Positions 24,826 to 33,976 of a DNA stretch of 64,000 nt are shown here, one piece after another. The notes below the pieces were generated by a model. It saw nothing but the letters and a program-made list of their open reading frames with translations. It did not search any database and was not told where the DNA came from. Origin of the DNA: JAAYLN01 sp964592855 (GTDB taxonomy: Bacteria; Verrucomicrobiota; Kiritimatiellia; RFP12; JAAYLN01); NCBI GenBank assembly GCA_964592855.1, contig CAZQKI010000001.1, forward strand, positions 1 through 64,000, given 5' to 3'. Every line of letters begins with the position of its first letter. Within the stretch, counting starts at the first letter, position 1. A program made the translations under genes and the position numbers.

Positions 24826-26361
24826 TCATATCGTGAATTCAATTAACGTCAAACTGGCCGGCGGGAAGGTGATGGTGTCGGCCAAGGGCAACACTTGCGT
24901 CATCAACCCGACGCGGTCCGGGCGCTCCAGCGTATTTTCGGCCAACAAATCGTTTCCGCCGGTCAACCGATGCAGAATCATCGTTTGACCGGATGGCGAA
25001 ATCCCGTTGAACGTCAAGCGGGTATCCAGCGACTCGCGTTCCGATTTGTTGATGACGGATACGGTCATCCGTTTGGCCGCATCGTCGATGCTGACCAGCA
25101 CATCCAGCGCCGGAACAGCGGAAAAATGAATGAGCGAAGGCAGGGATTCGTCCCGGGCCCTTTCCGGGTCGACGATGCCGCAGAAGAACCGTTCGTGCTT
25201 GGCGGAGAAAGCCGGCCCGTCCGCAACCGTTTCGACTACGCGCCCGGCGTGCTTTCGGCTGAGCAGGACATGGGGATAATAAATGGTTTGCCGCACGCAG
25301 CGGTCCCGGTCGGTGCGCAAGACACCCAGGACATTGGCCAATTCGGAAATGTTTGCCATCTTGATGGAATCGGCGTTGCGGAGGATGACATGAATCAACG
25401 AGGCGGCCGTTAACGCATCGGTATAGTTGTAGACCTCTTCCACGACCTGATGGGCCAGGTGTTTCTCGCGATACCAGATATTCCATTCATCAAAGGCCAA
25501 ACCCGGGCGGGCGGCAATGCCCAGATGCGCGTCCAGCGCTTCCGTTACATTCATGTTGGCCTGCTCGATCATATGCTCGCAGACACAACTGGCCGCCATG
25601 CTGTCGCGGAAGATGGGGCGGCCGAAATAGTTGTGCACCGAAATGAGGTCGATGCGGTCGATCAGGCCGTTGAGCACCGTTCGATCCCATTGAGGGCCTG
25701 GCCGGCCGAGGCCGCAGACGATCGTCTTGATGGCCGGGTCGACCAGCTTCATCTGGTGAATGGCTTCCCGGCACCACCGGACGTATTCGTCCGCCGTTTT
25801 GACGCCGGGCTGCCAATCGCCATAGATTTCGTTGCCCAGCCCGAAATACTTCACGCCATAGGGCGCTTCCCGTCCATGCGCCCGCCGTAAATCCGCCCAC
25901 TTCGTGCGGGTGGTTCCGTTCAAATATTCAACCAGGTTGGCGGCGTCTTCCGGCGTCTGGGTGTGGGCATTCACGGTCAGATAGAGTTCGGTCCCCAATT
26001 CCCGGCACAGCGCCCAGGCTTCGGGAATGCCGAAGGCTGGCGATTGACTGGACCATTTTTCCCGGAAATACTTGGCTCGGGGGCGTTCGCTGACAGGCCC
26101 GACCAGCTCCTGCCAATCGAAGTAGGCCACCGCACACCCGCCGGGATAGCGGAGATACGACGGCCGCAATTCCCGCAGCGCCTCCAGAACATCGGTTCGC
26201 AGCCCGTCGGAACGCGACCAGGGACTCGTCGGATCGTAAAGCCCGCCATTGATGCAGCGTCCGGTCAATTCAATGAATTGCCCGAATAATAAATCGTGAA
26301 TGACCCCTTGAGTCTTACGGGCAAAAACCGTTATCTCGGCACGATTAGACGATAGGTCCAT
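24826..26361 (-). CDS. Alpha-L-arabinofuranosidase, GH51
   Basis: A 511-residue cytosolic enzyme releasing terminal arabinofuranose from arabinan or arabinoxylan oligosaccharides. GH51 landmarks are RYPGGC (residues 71-76), the acid/base Glu178 in GLGNEIYG, HNYFG (243-247) and the nucleophile Glu292 in AFDEWNIWY. A C-terminal beta-sandwich completes the usual length. No signal peptide is present, as is normal for GH51, so import of oligosaccharides is implied. It sits 54 bases upstream of the UROD-like gene on the same strand and probably shares its transcript. The arabinose specificity fits the putative rhamnogalacturonan-lyase gene nearby. Confidence 0.93.
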   Translation of the reverse strand: MDLSSNRAEITVFARKTQGVIHDLLFGQFIELTGRCINGGLYDPTSPWSRSDGLRTDVLEALRELRPSYLRYPGGCAVAYFDWQELVGPVSERPRAKYFREKWSSQSPAFGIPEAWALCRELGTELYLTVNAHTQTPEDAANLVEYLNGTTRTKWADLRRAHGREAPYGVKYFGLGNEIYGDWQPGVKTADEYVRWCREAIHQMKLVDPAIKTIVCGLGRPGPQWDRTVLNGLIDRIDLISVHNYFGRPIFRDSMAASCVCEHMIEQANMNVTEALDAHLGIAARPGLAFDEWNIWYREKHLAHQVVEEVYNYTDALTAASLIHVILRNADSIKMANISELANVLGVLRTDRDRCVRQTIYYPHVLLSRKHAGRVVETVADGPAFSAKHERFFCGIVDPERARDESLPSLIHFSAVPALDVLVSIDDAAKRMTVSVINKSERESLDTRLTFNGISPSGQTMILHRLTGGNDLLAENTLERPDRVGLMTQVLPLADTITFPPASLTLIEFTI

Positions 26362-26738
26362 GATCGTATTTCCTCTCTAAATTGTTCCAGGGAGCGCAAC
26401 ATGTCATAACACTCCGAGAAAGTCCAGCGGGATTTATGTTTGAGCGTAAGGTGACCGTTCTGACCTCCTGTTATGAAGATCTCAACATATTATTTTCTGC
26501 GAATGGTGGGGGGGTAGACAAGCTCATAGGAAAGTGCAAGAATAGTCCAATCATTTTTTGACGTGGCATTTTGCCACGCAGAAAACGAGTGGCGAGGACG
26601 GAAGGTTCAGCTTGCCCGTGTCGGGGTTCGATGACTTTTCAACAGGCAAAACGCCACGCCAAGCAAGCCGTCAGGCGCAGCTTGAAAGTGGTTTTTGCAA
26701 GAGACTCAAATGATCGAGGAATCAGAATAAGGAGCATC
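26362..26738. other. 377-bp divergent intergenic region with a GCGTGGC-type hairpin
   Basis: This lies between the GH51 gene (minus) and the secreted protein (plus). It contains a perfect 7-base stem, CGTGGCA/TGCCACG, at 26562-26578. The string TTGCCACGCAGAA (26571-26583) reappears upstream of the next gene at 28477. The 3' end supplies AAGGAG (26728-26733) for the rightward ATG. The remainder is A/T-richer than the surrounding genes and probably holds promoters for both sides, but I cannot fix them. Confidence 0.6.
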
Positions 26739-28340
26739 ATGAGGACGAAACACGCGTGGGTAAAAGCCGGATTCGCGATCGCCTGCCTGGCCATGCCGGT
26801 GCTGGGCAATGTCTGGGATGACGACAGCAACGACCACCTGTGGGACACCGCCGCCAACTGGAACCCCGCCGCCAAGCCCGGCCTTGGCAACTATGCAGAG
26901 TTCAACGACACCAAGGTCGGCCTCAGTATCGTCAGCACGGACTCCTCCGCTTGGGGGCTTGTTATCGAGAATACGACCGGCGCACATGAAATGCAAATCG
27001 CGCCCGGTGCCACCGTGTCTGTCGGACCTAACGGCATCCGATTGGGCTATAACCAGGGCGTCAACCTCACCATGAACGGGGGAGGCGGGTTGCAAGGCGC
27101 AAGCGGCTATACGACCCCCTTGCGGGTGGGGCACCGTGAAGCCTTCATACAAAACGTTTACACCACCACCGTCACGATAGCCAATTGCCGCCTGATTCTT
27201 GACCGTGTTTCCGAAATCACCGTCGGTTTCAATGGCGTGACAGGCTGGGGCGGGATCAGGAGCCTGCTTGATGCGAGCGGCGCCTCCTTCGTGTCGGGCT
27301 CGGCATCCAACCTGGTTCGCGTGCCCGTCATCAGTATCGGAAAAAACAATAATGCCAAAGGCACGTTGAAGCTCAATCCGGCTGTCACGAACATCACCGT
27401 CGACACGCTCGAAATGGGCAACCAATTCGGCACACAATCAGGCACCCTGGATTTGGGCGCCAATTCGCAATTAAAGACCCTGTCGGTCTCGAACAACCTC
27501 CTGCTCCCCTACGCCTACATCCTGTGCTACGACGGCTCCGGCACCTGCATAACGGGGTTCCCGGGGAATGTCGCGTTCAAGATGGGCTCTTCCAGCCAGC
27601 GCGCCGGAACATGGAGCATTGCGATTGGTGGCTTAGTGGATCCGACCGTATATTCATTCGGGCCGGGAATCAAGAGCGTCGAAGCCTATATCACCGCCCT
27701 GACGGTGGGCGATAATTCCAATACGCCAGGCCATTATCGGCACGGCACGCTCGATCTGCGGAAAGCGACAATCAACAAGCTGGATGTCTCCGGCGCCGTG
27801 AAACTCGGCGGCAATAGCGGGTATGGCAAGCTGTATTTGCCCACGGGACGCGCCACCTGCGCCAGCCTGGATCTCGGCGTGAGCCTTGTCACCCATTATG
27901 GGCTGTGGGCATCAGGCCTGCTCTCCCTCAGCAACACCGAATTCGTGGTGTCGGGAAATGTGACCGTAGGCATGGGCGCAACCGATCCCTGGAGCACCGG
28001 AAAGATCGAAAGCCTGACCGACGGCAAGTCGTCCGGACTCGACATGACCAACCTGACCGCCACGCTGACCCTCGTGAACGCCGCCAATAAAATTGAGTTG
28101 ACCTTTGCCGGTCCGCCCGCGGATCCCTTCAAGCCCTATTGGGGCTTGAGGATGGCCGGCAATACCTCCAGCCAGCTTACGACCCTGAACACCGCCGGAA
28201 AGCTGACGTGGACCATGCCCGGACTTACGAGCGAACAACAGGCAAAATGCGGCATCCACTACGACCCCGTCGGGAACGTCACGTATGTCGGGCTCCCGGC
28301 GGCGACGAAGCCTCCCGGCACGGTCGTTGTCGCACGGTGA
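26739..28340 (+). CDS. Secreted autotransporter-repeat (beta-helix) protein
   Basis: A 533-residue protein with a clear signal peptide (MRTKHAWVKAGFAIACLAMP, cleaved after VLG). The mature start, VWDDDSNDHLWDTAANWNP, is the W...W..AANW signature of autotransporter-associated beta-strand proteins that abound in Kiritimatiellota, Verrucomicrobiota and Planctomycetota. The rest is repetitive, Gly/Asn/Thr-rich beta structure without a catalytic motif. No PEP-CTERM tail or beta-barrel is seen at the C-terminus, so how it is anchored is unclear. AAGGAG lies five bases before the ATG, which fixes the start. It precedes a DUF4838 lipoprotein gene, and a degraded copy of its 5' end lies beyond that gene. 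Confidence 0.75.
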   Translation: MRTKHAWVKAGFAIACLAMPVLGNVWDDDSNDHLWDTAANWNPAAKPGLGNYAEFNDTKVGLSIVSTDSSAWGLVIENTTGAHEMQIAPGATVSVGPNGIRLGYNQGVNLTMNGGGGLQGASGYTTPLRVGHREAFIQNVYTTTVTIANCRLILDRVSEITVGFNGVTGWGGIRSLLDASGASFVSGSASNLVRVPVISIGKNNNAKGTLKLNPAVTNITVDTLEMGNQFGTQSGTLDLGANSQLKTLSVSNNLLLPYAYILCYDGSGTCITGFPGNVAFKMGSSSQRAGTWSIAIGGLVDPTVYSFGPGIKSVEAYITALTVGDNSNTPGHYRHGTLDLRKATINKLDVSGAVKLGGNSGYGKLYLPTGRATCASLDLGVSLVTHYGLWASGLLSLSNTEFVVSGNVTVGMGATDPWSTGKIESLTDGKSSGLDMTNLTATLTLVNAANKIELTFAGPPADPFKPYWGLRMAGNTSSQLTTLNTAGKLTWTMPGLTSEQQAKCGIHYDPVGNVTYVGLPAATKPPGTVVVAR

Positions 28341-28671
28341 TATTACATGAGGCTCATGCACCCCCCACCGAACGCTGCGCCAAACGGTCGCGTGGCGGGC
28401 GGCCGTTGCCACGCCAGCGGTAGACGAACGCTCCGAAATGTGGGATACTTATTTCGTTCGTTTTGGGCGCGGTGTGTTGCCACGCAGAAGACGATGGGGC
28501 GTAGGTTGGGGAGTCAGGCGAGACCACGGTGGGCAGCCGGGTGCTTCAATTTACAAAACGTCCCGGTCGCAAGCCGGTCTGTATGTCTATACAGGCAGAC
28601 AGGACAGTCGGCGCAGCGACCGGGGGGTTTTGCTGGAGCCTCGTCTGTTTAGTCATCGGAGGTTGCTTTCC
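28341..28671. other. 331-bp intergenic region with paired GCGTGGC/TTGCCACGC motifs
   Basis: A perfect 7-base stem, GCGTGGC/GCCACGC, spans 28390-28414 with an 11-base loop and no T-run. A second TTGCCACGC follows at 28477, continuing as CAGAAGACGA and closely matching 26571-26590. A small CTGTAT/ATACAG hairpin lies near 28580. GGAGG at 28658-28662 serves the downstream ATG. I see no convincing small gene here, although a frame stays open in phase with the downstream gene. Confidence 0.55.
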
Positions 28672-31600
28672 ATGTCACGAGCGAAACGTCTTTCTCCCGG
28701 CCGCTACATGGCGGTCTTGGGGAGCGGTCTTTTTCTGATTGCCGCAGGGTGTGCGAGGGAAACGAAGCTTGGGCCGGCCAAAGGTATTGAGCCGGCCGCC
28801 AATCTCCTCCACTTCGTGGCCGCCTCCCCCGAACCAGGCTTCGCACTGCCGCAAATCGTGCTCCAATACGACCCGGTGGCAAAAACCGGATCGGATGGGG
28901 CCCCGGCGTTGCAGTTTTGGGATGTCACGCCGCCGTTCATCATGAGCCGCGCCGCCTGCTACCTGCGCGAGGGACTCCTGCGCATGACCGGTCGGTCGTT
29001 CACCATTATCAGCACAAACGACCTTTCGAAAGGCATCGTGCTCACGCTGCTCAACGGGGCGGACGCGTCGATCCGCAACGACCCCGACGTGCAGTCGGCG
29101 CTCCGGGCAGATCCGAAGGACGTCTATGCCAGCCAGGAGGCCTATTTCATCCGTTCGGAATCGAACCGCCTGCTGATCGTGGCCAACACCCCGGCGGGGC
29201 TGGCCAGCGGCGTCGTCGAACTGCTTGAATCGGTCGAATACGAAGTGCTCGGAATGGGGCCGGACTGGATCCACGTGCCGGACTACCGCAACAAGCCCCT
29301 GGCGTTCGCGATTCGCCGCTCGGGCCGGCCAAGTTTCTATATCCGCGGGCTCATCGCCACCAGCGGACAATGCTACGGCGTCGGCACGATCGTGTCCGGC
29401 CTGACCGATCCGGCGGACGAGCCCGTGACCGACAGCTACTGGCGCTGGCAGATCGGGGCGCGGCTCTTCGGAACCTCGATGCCCGGCTTTCCCGGCCATG
29501 CGCTGCAGACTTATCACATCCCGGTCATCGACTATATGCGGACTAACAACGTGACCGAGGGCTTCCTCGCCCCCGGGACGATCATCACCCCCGAAGCCCG
29601 GCGGCCCGCCGCGGCCGCCGGAAATAATGGCTGGCTCTGGCTCGACTCGAAAAAAACGGCAGCCTGTTCCTCCGACGGCAAAACGTGGGTGGCCAACGAC
29701 TTGAACAACATCGCCTTCAACCTGGACCTGTCCATGCCCTTTGTCCGGGAGATCATCTTCCGGTCCCTCGCAAACATGGCAGAGGCGGCCTTCGAAAAGG
29801 AGCCGGATGCGCTCGTGGTTTTTCCCATGGACGCCGAAGATGGTGCCGGCTACGGGAGTCTCGACACGTTGATGAAGAACAAGACCTGGTATCCCGATTA
29901 CCTGGCTCATTCGGGCGCGGCCTTCGGCAAGCCCTATGTGCTGCATGGACATAACGGGCTGAATCAGCCGGTCGAGATCTGGGACCCGGCGGCCGCCAGC
30001 GACACGATGTTCGGCTTTGGCAACTATCTCCTGCGCGAATACGATAAATGGATCGACTCCCTTCCGGCGGAGAAGCGGATCACCGCCTCCGGCAAATCGA
30101 AAAAGGACCGGGTGCGCGCCAGCTTCTACAGTTACAACTATCACGACGTGCCGCCGAACTTCAACGTGGACCCCCGCGTTCGGGTCATGATCGCCAGCTA
30201 CCCGAAGCACCGCGGCCAGGGCAAGTGGGAAAAATTCGCCTCGCAGGAGGACATGGCCCGCGCCTTCAAGGTCATGCTGCCGCGGGAACCCTCCGGCGAC
30301 TATCGCATCCTGACGCTTTCCTATTACCTCGATCCCGGGCCGGCCAACATCCCCGCCGCCTGGAGCGCGGCGCCGGCCGCGATCGCCGCCGACTACCGGC
30401 GGGCCTATGACGCCGGCTACCGCGCGATCAACTGCGAAACCGATTTCAACTTCGGCCGCTACGGACTCGCCTATTACCTCATCGCCAAGTTCCTGTGGAA
30501 CGCCGACCTGAAGCCGCACGAACTGGACCTTATCCGCGACCGCTGGTTCCGCCGCGCCTTCGGCGGGGCCTGGCGGGAGATGAAGGTCTACTATGACTTC
30601 ATGCTGACCGACAACTACCCCGTCAACGGCCCCAACACCTGGGCGCAGGCCATCCGGCTGCTCGATGCCGCCGACCGGAAACTAAATGGTGCACAGGAGC
30701 CGGCCGCCCAGAAACGCATCGATGACTGCAAGCAGTTCTGGTACCACCACTACCTGATGGACACCGGGCTCTACACGGTGGCGTCGCCCGAGGTCCGGGA
30801 ATACCTGTGGAAGGGGCAGATGTCGTATATGGTCGCCCTGCACGTGCTGTGCCGGCGCGATTTCGGGAAGGACTCGGTGCTGGAGGCCCTCGGGCCGGAG
30901 GGCGCCAAGGGCCCCGCGCACTACACGCACGCCGAGACCCAGGTCTGGTGGGCGAAGATTCTGGCCCATTGGACCGTCACGCCGGTAACCGAATGGACCG
31001 AGGCCAAGCTGGCCAATGGCAAGCCGGCGCGATCCGTGGACCTGAACGACCTGGTCAGGGTCAGGGAATTCCAGAGCGAAAAGAGCGATGCGCCCTTCTA
31101 CTGGAACAGCGGCTTCATGAAGCCGGTCCCGTTCGTCACGATCGCGCGCCGCAAGGACGATATCGTTGGCTTCAAGCTCGTCTGGCCTTTCAACCCGAAG
31201 GACAGCTACTACATCGCCAAGAAACTGCCCTACGGCGTGGATATCTGGAATCCGGGGACAAAGGCGTGGGACGCCTGGGTCGACAAGACCATGATCGTCC
31301 AGCCGTCCGTCGAGATCACGAATGCTCAGGGGACCGCCATGCAGTTGGTGGATGTCCGGCTCAAGGCGCCGCGCCCAGGCACGTATCGCTTCGACCTCGG
31401 ATATGGCGGAAATGCAAGCTTCCTGTCGAGCGTCGCCTACGATCCGGTGACGCAGACCTACACCAACGCCGCGCCGTTCACCTACACCACCTGCGCCGAA
31501 GGGCACACTCAGTCGGAGGTCTATTTCTACATTCCGAAGGGCGTTCAATCCCTTGACCTCGAAGTATGGGATGCGGCCCGCGGCAAGCAAATCACGTTTT

Positions 31601-31836
31601 ACAAGGGGTTGCCGGACTGCAAACCCGAAGTTTCGCGCCGCGTAGACGTAACCGGAATGGGAACACACCGGGTGGCGTTGCAGGCCGGAGAGGACGGCAC
31701 GGTGGTTTCCCTCTACGGGGACGGGTTCAGCTTTCCTTTCCTCTACTCCGTGCCGACCCTCTGGGCCAAGTCACCCGGTGCCCTGCTGGTGCCGCGGGCC
31801 GTGGCCGAGGCTGACGGTCTGACGATCCTTCTTTAA
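28672..31836 (+). CDS. DUF4838 lipoprotein
   Basis: A 1054-residue protein whose N-terminus ends in a lipobox (LIAAGC, lipidated Cys27), so it is probably anchored in a membrane. An alpha/beta segment follows (CYLREGLLRMTGRSFTII, ESVEYEVLGMGPDWIHVPDY), then the DUF4838 barrel (VVFPMDAEDGAGYG, SFYSYNYHDVPPNFNVDPR) and C-terminal beta domains. It resembles the DUF4838 protein at 21250-23607 in architecture but differs at the C-terminus. It is separated by 331 bases from the autotransporter-type gene upstream; the two seem to form a cassette, since a fused relic of both lies immediately downstream. Its enzymatic activity is unknown. The ATG at 28672 fits the lipoprotein signal and GGAGG. Confidence 0.82.
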   Translation: MSRAKRLSPGRYMAVLGSGLFLIAAGCARETKLGPAKGIEPAANLLHFVAASPEPGFALPQIVLQYDPVAKTGSDGAPALQFWDVTPPFIMSRAACYLREGLLRMTGRSFTIISTNDLSKGIVLTLLNGADASIRNDPDVQSALRADPKDVYASQEAYFIRSESNRLLIVANTPAGLASGVVELLESVEYEVLGMGPDWIHVPDYRNKPLAFAIRRSGRPSFYIRGLIATSGQCYGVGTIVSGLTDPADEPVTDSYWRWQIGARLFGTSMPGFPGHALQTYHIPVIDYMRTNNVTEGFLAPGTIITPEARRPAAAAGNNGWLWLDSKKTAACSSDGKTWVANDLNNIAFNLDLSMPFVREIIFRSLANMAEAAFEKEPDALVVFPMDAEDGAGYGSLDTLMKNKTWYPDYLAHSGAAFGKPYVLHGHNGLNQPVEIWDPAAASDTMFGFGNYLLREYDKWIDSLPAEKRITASGKSKKDRVRASFYSYNYHDVPPNFNVDPRVRVMIASYPKHRGQGKWEKFASQEDMARAFKVMLPREPSGDYRILTLSYYLDPGPANIPAAWSAAPAAIAADYRRAYDAGYRAINCETDFNFGRYGLAYYLIAKFLWNADLKPHELDLIRDRWFRRAFGGAWREMKVYYDFMLTDNYPVNGPNTWAQAIRLLDAADRKLNGAQEPAAQKRIDDCKQFWYHHYLMDTGLYTVASPEVREYLWKGQMSYMVALHVLCRRDFGKDSVLEALGPEGAKGPAHYTHAETQVWWAKILAHWTVTPVTEWTEAKLANGKPARSVDLNDLVRVREFQSEKSDAPFYWNSGFMKPVPFVTIARRKDDIVGFKLVWPFNPKDSYYIAKKLPYGVDIWNPGTKAWDAWVDKTMIVQPSVEITNAQGTAMQLVDVRLKAPRPGTYRFDLGYGGNASFLSSVAYDPVTQTYTNAAPFTYTTCAEGHTQSEVYFYIPKGVQSLDLEVWDAARGKQITFYKGLPDCKPEVSRRVDVTGMGTHRVALQAGEDGTVVSLYGDGFSFPFLYSVPTLWAKSPGALLVPRAVAEADGLTILL

Positions 31837-31865
31837 GCAACATGGATTCGTGGCCAACTGGCGGC

Positions 31866-32097
31866 ATGATGACGAAACGCGCGTGGGGAACGGCCGGATT
31901 CGCGATCGCCTGCATGGCCCTGCCGGTGCTGGGAAACGTGTGGACCGACGGGGGCGACGCGACACCCGGTACCGTCACCGTGAACGGAGGGGGAATCCTG
32001 CAAGTCGGCGGCGCCGCCCGAAGTCCGGGAATACCTGTGGAAGGGACAGATGTCCTACATGGTTGCCATGCACGTGCTGTGCCGTCGCCACGGCAGT
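31866..32097 (+). pseudogene. Chimeric relic: 5' end of the autotransporter-like gene fused to an inner piece of the DUF4838 gene
   Basis: From 31866 the sequence repeats the start of the gene at 26739 almost word for word (MMTKRAWGTAGFAIACMALP versus MRTKHAWVKAGFAIACLAMP, then VLGNVW), including a stretch like its TMNGGGGLQGA. At about 32015 it jumps to a copy of 30786-30856 in the DUF4838 gene (EVREYLWKGQMSYMVAMHVL, differing from it by Met for Leu near the end), in a different reading frame, and stops at 32097. Neither piece is functional. This is the scar of a deleted second copy of the two-gene cassette. Confidence 0.85.
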
Positions 32098-32553
32098 TGA
32101 ACTGGCACAAGCGCGAGTTCTACGGCTTTCTCCATTTCACCACCTAATGCGGGCTCCGCCCGCAACCCAATTGCATGCCAATCTGGAACTCAAGAAGGAA
32201 AGGAGGACGACCGTAGGAAATCGTGATCCGTAGTCGTCGCCGTTGTCGTCCACCGGAAGGGGAAGATTCGGTCGACGACTACGGCGACGACAACGGTGGA
32301 CGAGGGAGCGGGCTCGTGCCAGGTTCCGTCTTTCCGCCTGAGCGCGGACAGGGATCAGGAAGACGTGTTGTATGAGAAGCGCGCTCTGCGAGAGCAGTGA
32401 AACGGGGATGCGTCCGCCTCGCGACAGGCGTTCTTCCCTTGCCACGGTTGACGGGCTTCTCTATCATGTTGCGATTACCGAGGGGATGGGCCTGCACGGA
32501 GTGATGGGTTTCTCCCTTGAGGCTTTCGACAATGAATCTGAGAGGATCTCCGC
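32098..32553. other. 456-bp intergenic region with a TCG-rich hairpin
   Basis: This lies between the chimeric relic and the UROD-like gene. It contains the hairpin at 32233-32291 (listed separately), flanked by stretches with no recognisable domain. GAGAGGA at about 32540 is the ribosome-binding site of the next gene. Short open frames exist but none has convincing coding features. Confidence 0.55.
32233..32291. repeat. TCG-rich inverted repeat
   Basis: The arm GTCGTCGCCGTTGTCGTC (32233-32250) and the arm GACGACTACGGCGACGAC (32274-32291) are reverse complements at 17 of 18 positions with a 23-base loop. The triplet-like TCG/CGA composition resembles the hairpin at 33920-33976. There is no T-run after it. 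Confidence 0.75.
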
Positions 32554-33711
32554 ATGACGAATCGTGAGCGCGCCCTGTCCGTACTTCGCTATCAACCGGT
32601 TGACCGCATGCCGCTGGTCTATTTCGGCTTCTGGCACGAAACGCTTCAGAAGTGGGCCGCAGAGGGGCACATCCGGGTGGAATTGGCGAAGGGGTGGGGG
32701 GACGGCAATGCGGCCGACTTCGAGATCGCCAAGCTGCTGGGTTTCGACTTCAACTGGCAGTCCTGCTTTTCAATGGCCACTTTCCTGAAGCCGTATTTCG
32801 AGTCGGTGGTTATGGAAACGCTGCCGGACGGAACGCAGCACATCCGAAACGGGCTGGGTGTCACCGTCACGTCCAAGGCTGGCGCCGGCTCGATCCCCGC
32901 CGAAACCGACCATTTGCTGAAGGATCGTGCCTCCTGGGAGGAGCACTACAAACCGAGGCTGCAATGGGATCCCAGCCGCGTGGAGGAGGCCCGCGTCCGG
33001 ATCGGCCAGCAACTCATTCCCTTCGGGCAGGGCGGGATGGAAGCCTTGCGGGATACGCCGCGGGACTGGCCGCTTTCGCTGCATTGCGGCAGCCTCATGG
33101 GAACCATCCGCAACATCGTGGGGATGGAGAACCTGTGCTATCTGGAAGTCGATGATCCCGACCTGTTGTTTGAAATCATCGATACCGTCGCCGACCTGTG
33201 CTACCGCTGTGCCGAGCATGCGCTCAAGCGGGGCGGGGTCTTCGATTTCGGGCACTTCTGGGAGGACATCTGCTTCAAGAACGGACCGCTGGTCCGGCCG
33301 CAGCTGTTTGCCGAGAAGGTCGGCCCGCACTACCGCCGGATCACCGAACTGCTGAACCGGCATGGTCTGGACATCGTCTCGCTCGATTGCGATGGTCAGA
33401 TCGACGCGCTCATCCCCACGTGGCTGGACAACGGCGTCAACACGATGTTCCCGATCGAAGTGGGGACGTGGAACGCCTCGATCGAACCCTGGCGCGCAAC
33501 CTACGGGAAACGGATCCGCGGCGTCGGCGGGATGAACAAGACGGTGTTTTCCCGGGATCGGAAGGCCGTCGATGCAGAGGTGAGCCGGCTGATGAAGCTG
33601 GTGGAACTGGGCGGATTCATTCCCTGTCCCGACCACCGCATCGCTCCCGACGCGGAATGGGACAATGTCCGTTACTACGCCGACCGGATGCGGGCGGTTC
33701 TGGGGGCGTAG
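32554..33711 (+). CDS. Uroporphyrinogen decarboxylase-family protein
   Basis: A 385-residue TIM-barrel protein starting MTNRERALSVLRYQPVDRMP, the standard opening of this family. It has SLHCGSLMGTIRNIVGMENL in the middle, and IVSLDCDGQIDALIP where MtaA-like enzymes have HxCG, so one potential zinc ligand (Cys) is kept and the His is lost. GAGAGGA eight bases upstream supports the start. It stands alone on the plus strand after the DUF4838 cassette and its relic. It is the third UROD-like gene in about 20 kb, each in a different sequence class. Its methyl-transfer substrate is unknown, and a true HemE role is unlikely. Confidence 0.83.
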   Translation: MTNRERALSVLRYQPVDRMPLVYFGFWHETLQKWAAEGHIRVELAKGWGDGNAADFEIAKLLGFDFNWQSCFSMATFLKPYFESVVMETLPDGTQHIRNGLGVTVTSKAGAGSIPAETDHLLKDRASWEEHYKPRLQWDPSRVEEARVRIGQQLIPFGQGGMEALRDTPRDWPLSLHCGSLMGTIRNIVGMENLCYLEVDDPDLLFEIIDTVADLCYRCAEHALKRGGVFDFGHFWEDICFKNGPLVRPQLFAEKVGPHYRRITELLNRHGLDIVSLDCDGQIDALIPTWLDNGVNTMFPIEVGTWNASIEPWRATYGKRIRGVGGMNKTVFSRDRKAVDAEVSRLMKLVELGGFIPCPDHRIAPDAEWDNVRYYADRMRAVLGA

Positions 33712-33831
33712 CGGCTTCCTATAGGCGCATGCTATACCTCCGGTTTGTGCAAGCGGAGGGTTCAGGGTTCGGGGTTCAGTAAGGCCGCTGGCGGCCAGAG
33801 GCCGCCAGTTGGATCAAGGCAGAAGAACAAA

Positions 33832-33867
33832 CTTTGTCGCGAGCTTTGTCGTGAGCTTTGTCGGCGG
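33832..33867 (+). repeat. Three tandem 12-base units (CTTTGTCGCGAG-like)
   Basis: CTTTGTCGCGAG, CTTTGTCGTGAG and CTTTGTCGGCGG follow one another directly, the third diverged at its end. There is no coding signal. Confidence 0.75.
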
Positions 33868-33919
33868 TGGTTCTCAGACCAGTGGGCCGTTGGATCAAGT
33901 ATGAGCCTTGCCGCATCGT

Positions 33920-33976
33920 CCTCGTCCTCATTCTCGTTCTCGAAATATCGCATCGAGGACGACGACGAGGACGAGG
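33920..33976. repeat. Triplet-rich long hairpin (CCTCGTCCTC / GAGGACGAGG)
   Basis: The arms at 33920-33942 and 33954-33976 are complementary at 19 of 23 positions and enclose an 11-base A/T-richer loop (AAATATCGCAT). The composition matches the hairpin at 32233-32291, suggesting one family of palindromic elements. Confidence 0.75.

Noticed and set aside
28438..28671. N-terminal extension of the DUF4838 lipoprotein
   Set aside because: The frame is open upstream, but the lipoprotein signal begins at 28672 behind a GGAGG site, and the extension lacks homology and carries repeat motifs.
33832..33976. CRISPR-like array
   Set aside because: The tandem units are 12 bases without spacers and the palindrome is a single hairpin; no cas gene is present.
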